DNA from: Bacteroides sp. UBA1773 | GTDB taxonomy: Bacteria; Bacteroidota; Bacteroidia; Bacteroidales; Bacteroidaceae | DNA length: 7,339 bases | Assembly (NCBI GenBank): GCA_002315285.1 | Contig: DCGR01000098.1 | Span: 1 to 7,339 of the forward strand | Direction: 5' to 3' | In this document: piece by piece, positions 6,711 through 7,339 of the stretch | Layout: every line of letters begins with the position of its first letter | Position numbering within the stretch: the stretch's first letter is position 1 | Notes under the pieces: generated by a model | What the model was told of the DNA's origin: nothing | What the model saw: the letters and a program-made list of their open reading frames with translations, nothing else | Databases searched by the model: none | Position numbers and translations under genes: made by a program

Positions 6711-6740
6711 TAAAGATACCCAAAATAATCCAATCCCAAA
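6711..6740 (-). promoter_or_regulatory. Candidate promoter of the men operon
   Basis: The minus strand has TTTG (plus 6737-6740), an 18-base spacer and TATCTTTA (plus 6711-6718), seven of eight positions of TAnnTTTG counting the free ones. It sits between the gap terminator and the menF start and would leave a leader of only about 15 bases. The position is right, and the gap terminator implies a separate promoter here. Confidence 0.4.
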
Positions 6741-6772
6741 AGCATTTCTGGCGGGTTACGCAATTTTTGGCC

Positions 6773-6809
6773 AAAACAAAAACCGCAGCAGGTTTTTGTC
6801 CTACTGCGG
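6773..6809 (-). terminator. Intrinsic terminator of gap
   Basis: On the minus strand CCGCAGTAGG and CCTGCTGCGG (plus 6800-6809 and 6783-6792) form a 10-bp stem with one U-G pair and a 7-base loop, followed by TTTTTGTTTT (plus 6773-6782). The same pair is a C-A mismatch on the plus strand, so the structure belongs to the minus strand. It begins 21 bases after the gap stop codon. Confidence 0.9.
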
Positions 6810-6830
6810 CTATTCATTGGTTGGAAATGA

Positions 6831-7339
6831 TTACTTTGTGATGACGCGAGCCATTTCGCAAACCTTGTTGCTATAGCCCCATTCGTTGTCATACCATGCA
6901 CAAACCTTGACGAAGGTAGGATCCAACTGGATACCAGCCTTGACATCGAAGATTGAAGTACGGGCATCGTTACGGAAGTCTGTAGAAACCACAGCCTCGT
7001 CAGTGTAGCCCAGAATACCCTTCAATTCGCCTTCAGAAGCTTCCTTCATGGCAGCGCAGATTTCATCGTAGCTTGCAGGCTTTGCCAATTCGCAAGTCAG
7101 GTCAACGAACGAAACGTCAGAAGTAGGAACGCGCAGAGACATACCTGTCAACTTGCCGTTCAGTACAGGAAGGACCTTGCCTACAGCCTTGGCAGCACCG
7201 GTTGAAGAAGGAATGATGTTCTCCAGAATTCCACGGCCACCGCGCCAGTCTTTCTTCGAAGGACCGTCAACAGTCTTCTGGGTAGCAGTTGCAGCGTGAA
7301 CGGTGGTCATGAGGCCACGCTTGATGCCGAACTTGTCGT
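6831..7339 (-). CDS. gap: Glyceraldehyde-3-phosphate dehydrogenase, C-terminal half (partial)
   Basis: GAPDH oxidises glyceraldehyde 3-phosphate to 1,3-bisphosphoglycerate with NAD+ and phosphate, in cytoplasmic glycolysis. The window holds the last 169 complete codons; the frame is open to the right edge, and the NAD-binding domain and catalytic cysteine lie outside. The visible part starts DKFGIKRGLMTTVHAATATQ, with the catalytic histidine at 7296-7298. It continues with VDGPSKKDWRGGRG, the phosphate-site SSTGAAKAVGKV, VVSTDF, and the C-terminal WYDNEWGYSNKV. This is the standard catalytic domain of class I phosphorylating GAPDH. The ATG at 7310 is internal, not a start. The gene ends in its own terminator and is probably not part of the men operon; the pairing with men genes is positional. 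Confidence 0.96.
   Translation of the reverse strand, partial: DKFGIKRGLMTTVHAATATQKTVDGPSKKDWRGGRGILENIIPSSTGAAKAVGKVLPVLNGKLTGMSLRVPTSDVSFVDLTCELAKPASYDEICAAMKEASEGELKGILGYTDEAVVSTDFRNDARTSIFDVKAGIQLDPTFVKVCAWYDNEWGYSNKVCEMARVITK

Overview
The window reads as a chromosomal segment of a Bacteroidales bacterium, most likely Prevotellaceae or a close relative. The support is the gene order menF-menD-menB-menC-menE, a short MenE, A-rich ribosome binding regions without a strong Shine-Dalgarno, and several matches to the Bacteroidetes promoter pattern (TTTG, about 18 bases, then TAnnTTTG). The exact genus is inference. All recognisable genes lie on the minus strand and are read from right to left.

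Right end (6831-7339): the C-terminal half of glyceraldehyde-3-phosphate dehydrogenase (gap), cut by the window edge and closed by a clear intrinsic terminator (6773-6809). A candidate promoter follows (6711-6740).

Centre (1080-6690): a tight five-gene menaquinone (vitamin K2) operon. MenF makes isochorismate from chorismate. MenD adds a succinyl semialdehyde unit from 2-oxoglutarate to give SEPHCHC. MenC dehydrates SHCHC to o-succinylbenzoate, MenE activates this with CoA, and MenB closes the naphthoquinone ring. Neighbouring genes overlap by 25, 13 (or 4), and 4 bases, or are 1 base apart, so they are almost certainly co-transcribed and translationally coupled. MenH, which links the MenD and MenC steps, and the late genes menA and menG/ubiE are not here. 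Products feed the quinone pool of anaerobic respiration (fumarate reductase in this group). All catalytic motifs I looked for are intact.

Left end (1-1079): AT-rich and mostly non-coding. From right to left it holds a 3' trailer behind menE with a 21-22 base periodic repeat (911-975), a weak intrinsic terminator (734-757), a promoter-like pair of boxes with an exact TATCTTTG (665-693), and a stretch (474-658) that can fold, as minus-strand RNA, into a long rod with a large internal bubble and end in a U-rich tailed hairpin. I read this as a candidate small RNA gene of about 185 nt with 6S-like shape; this is the most interesting object here. At the very edge (1-103) an open frame with a suitable leader starts an unrecognised gene that leaves the window.
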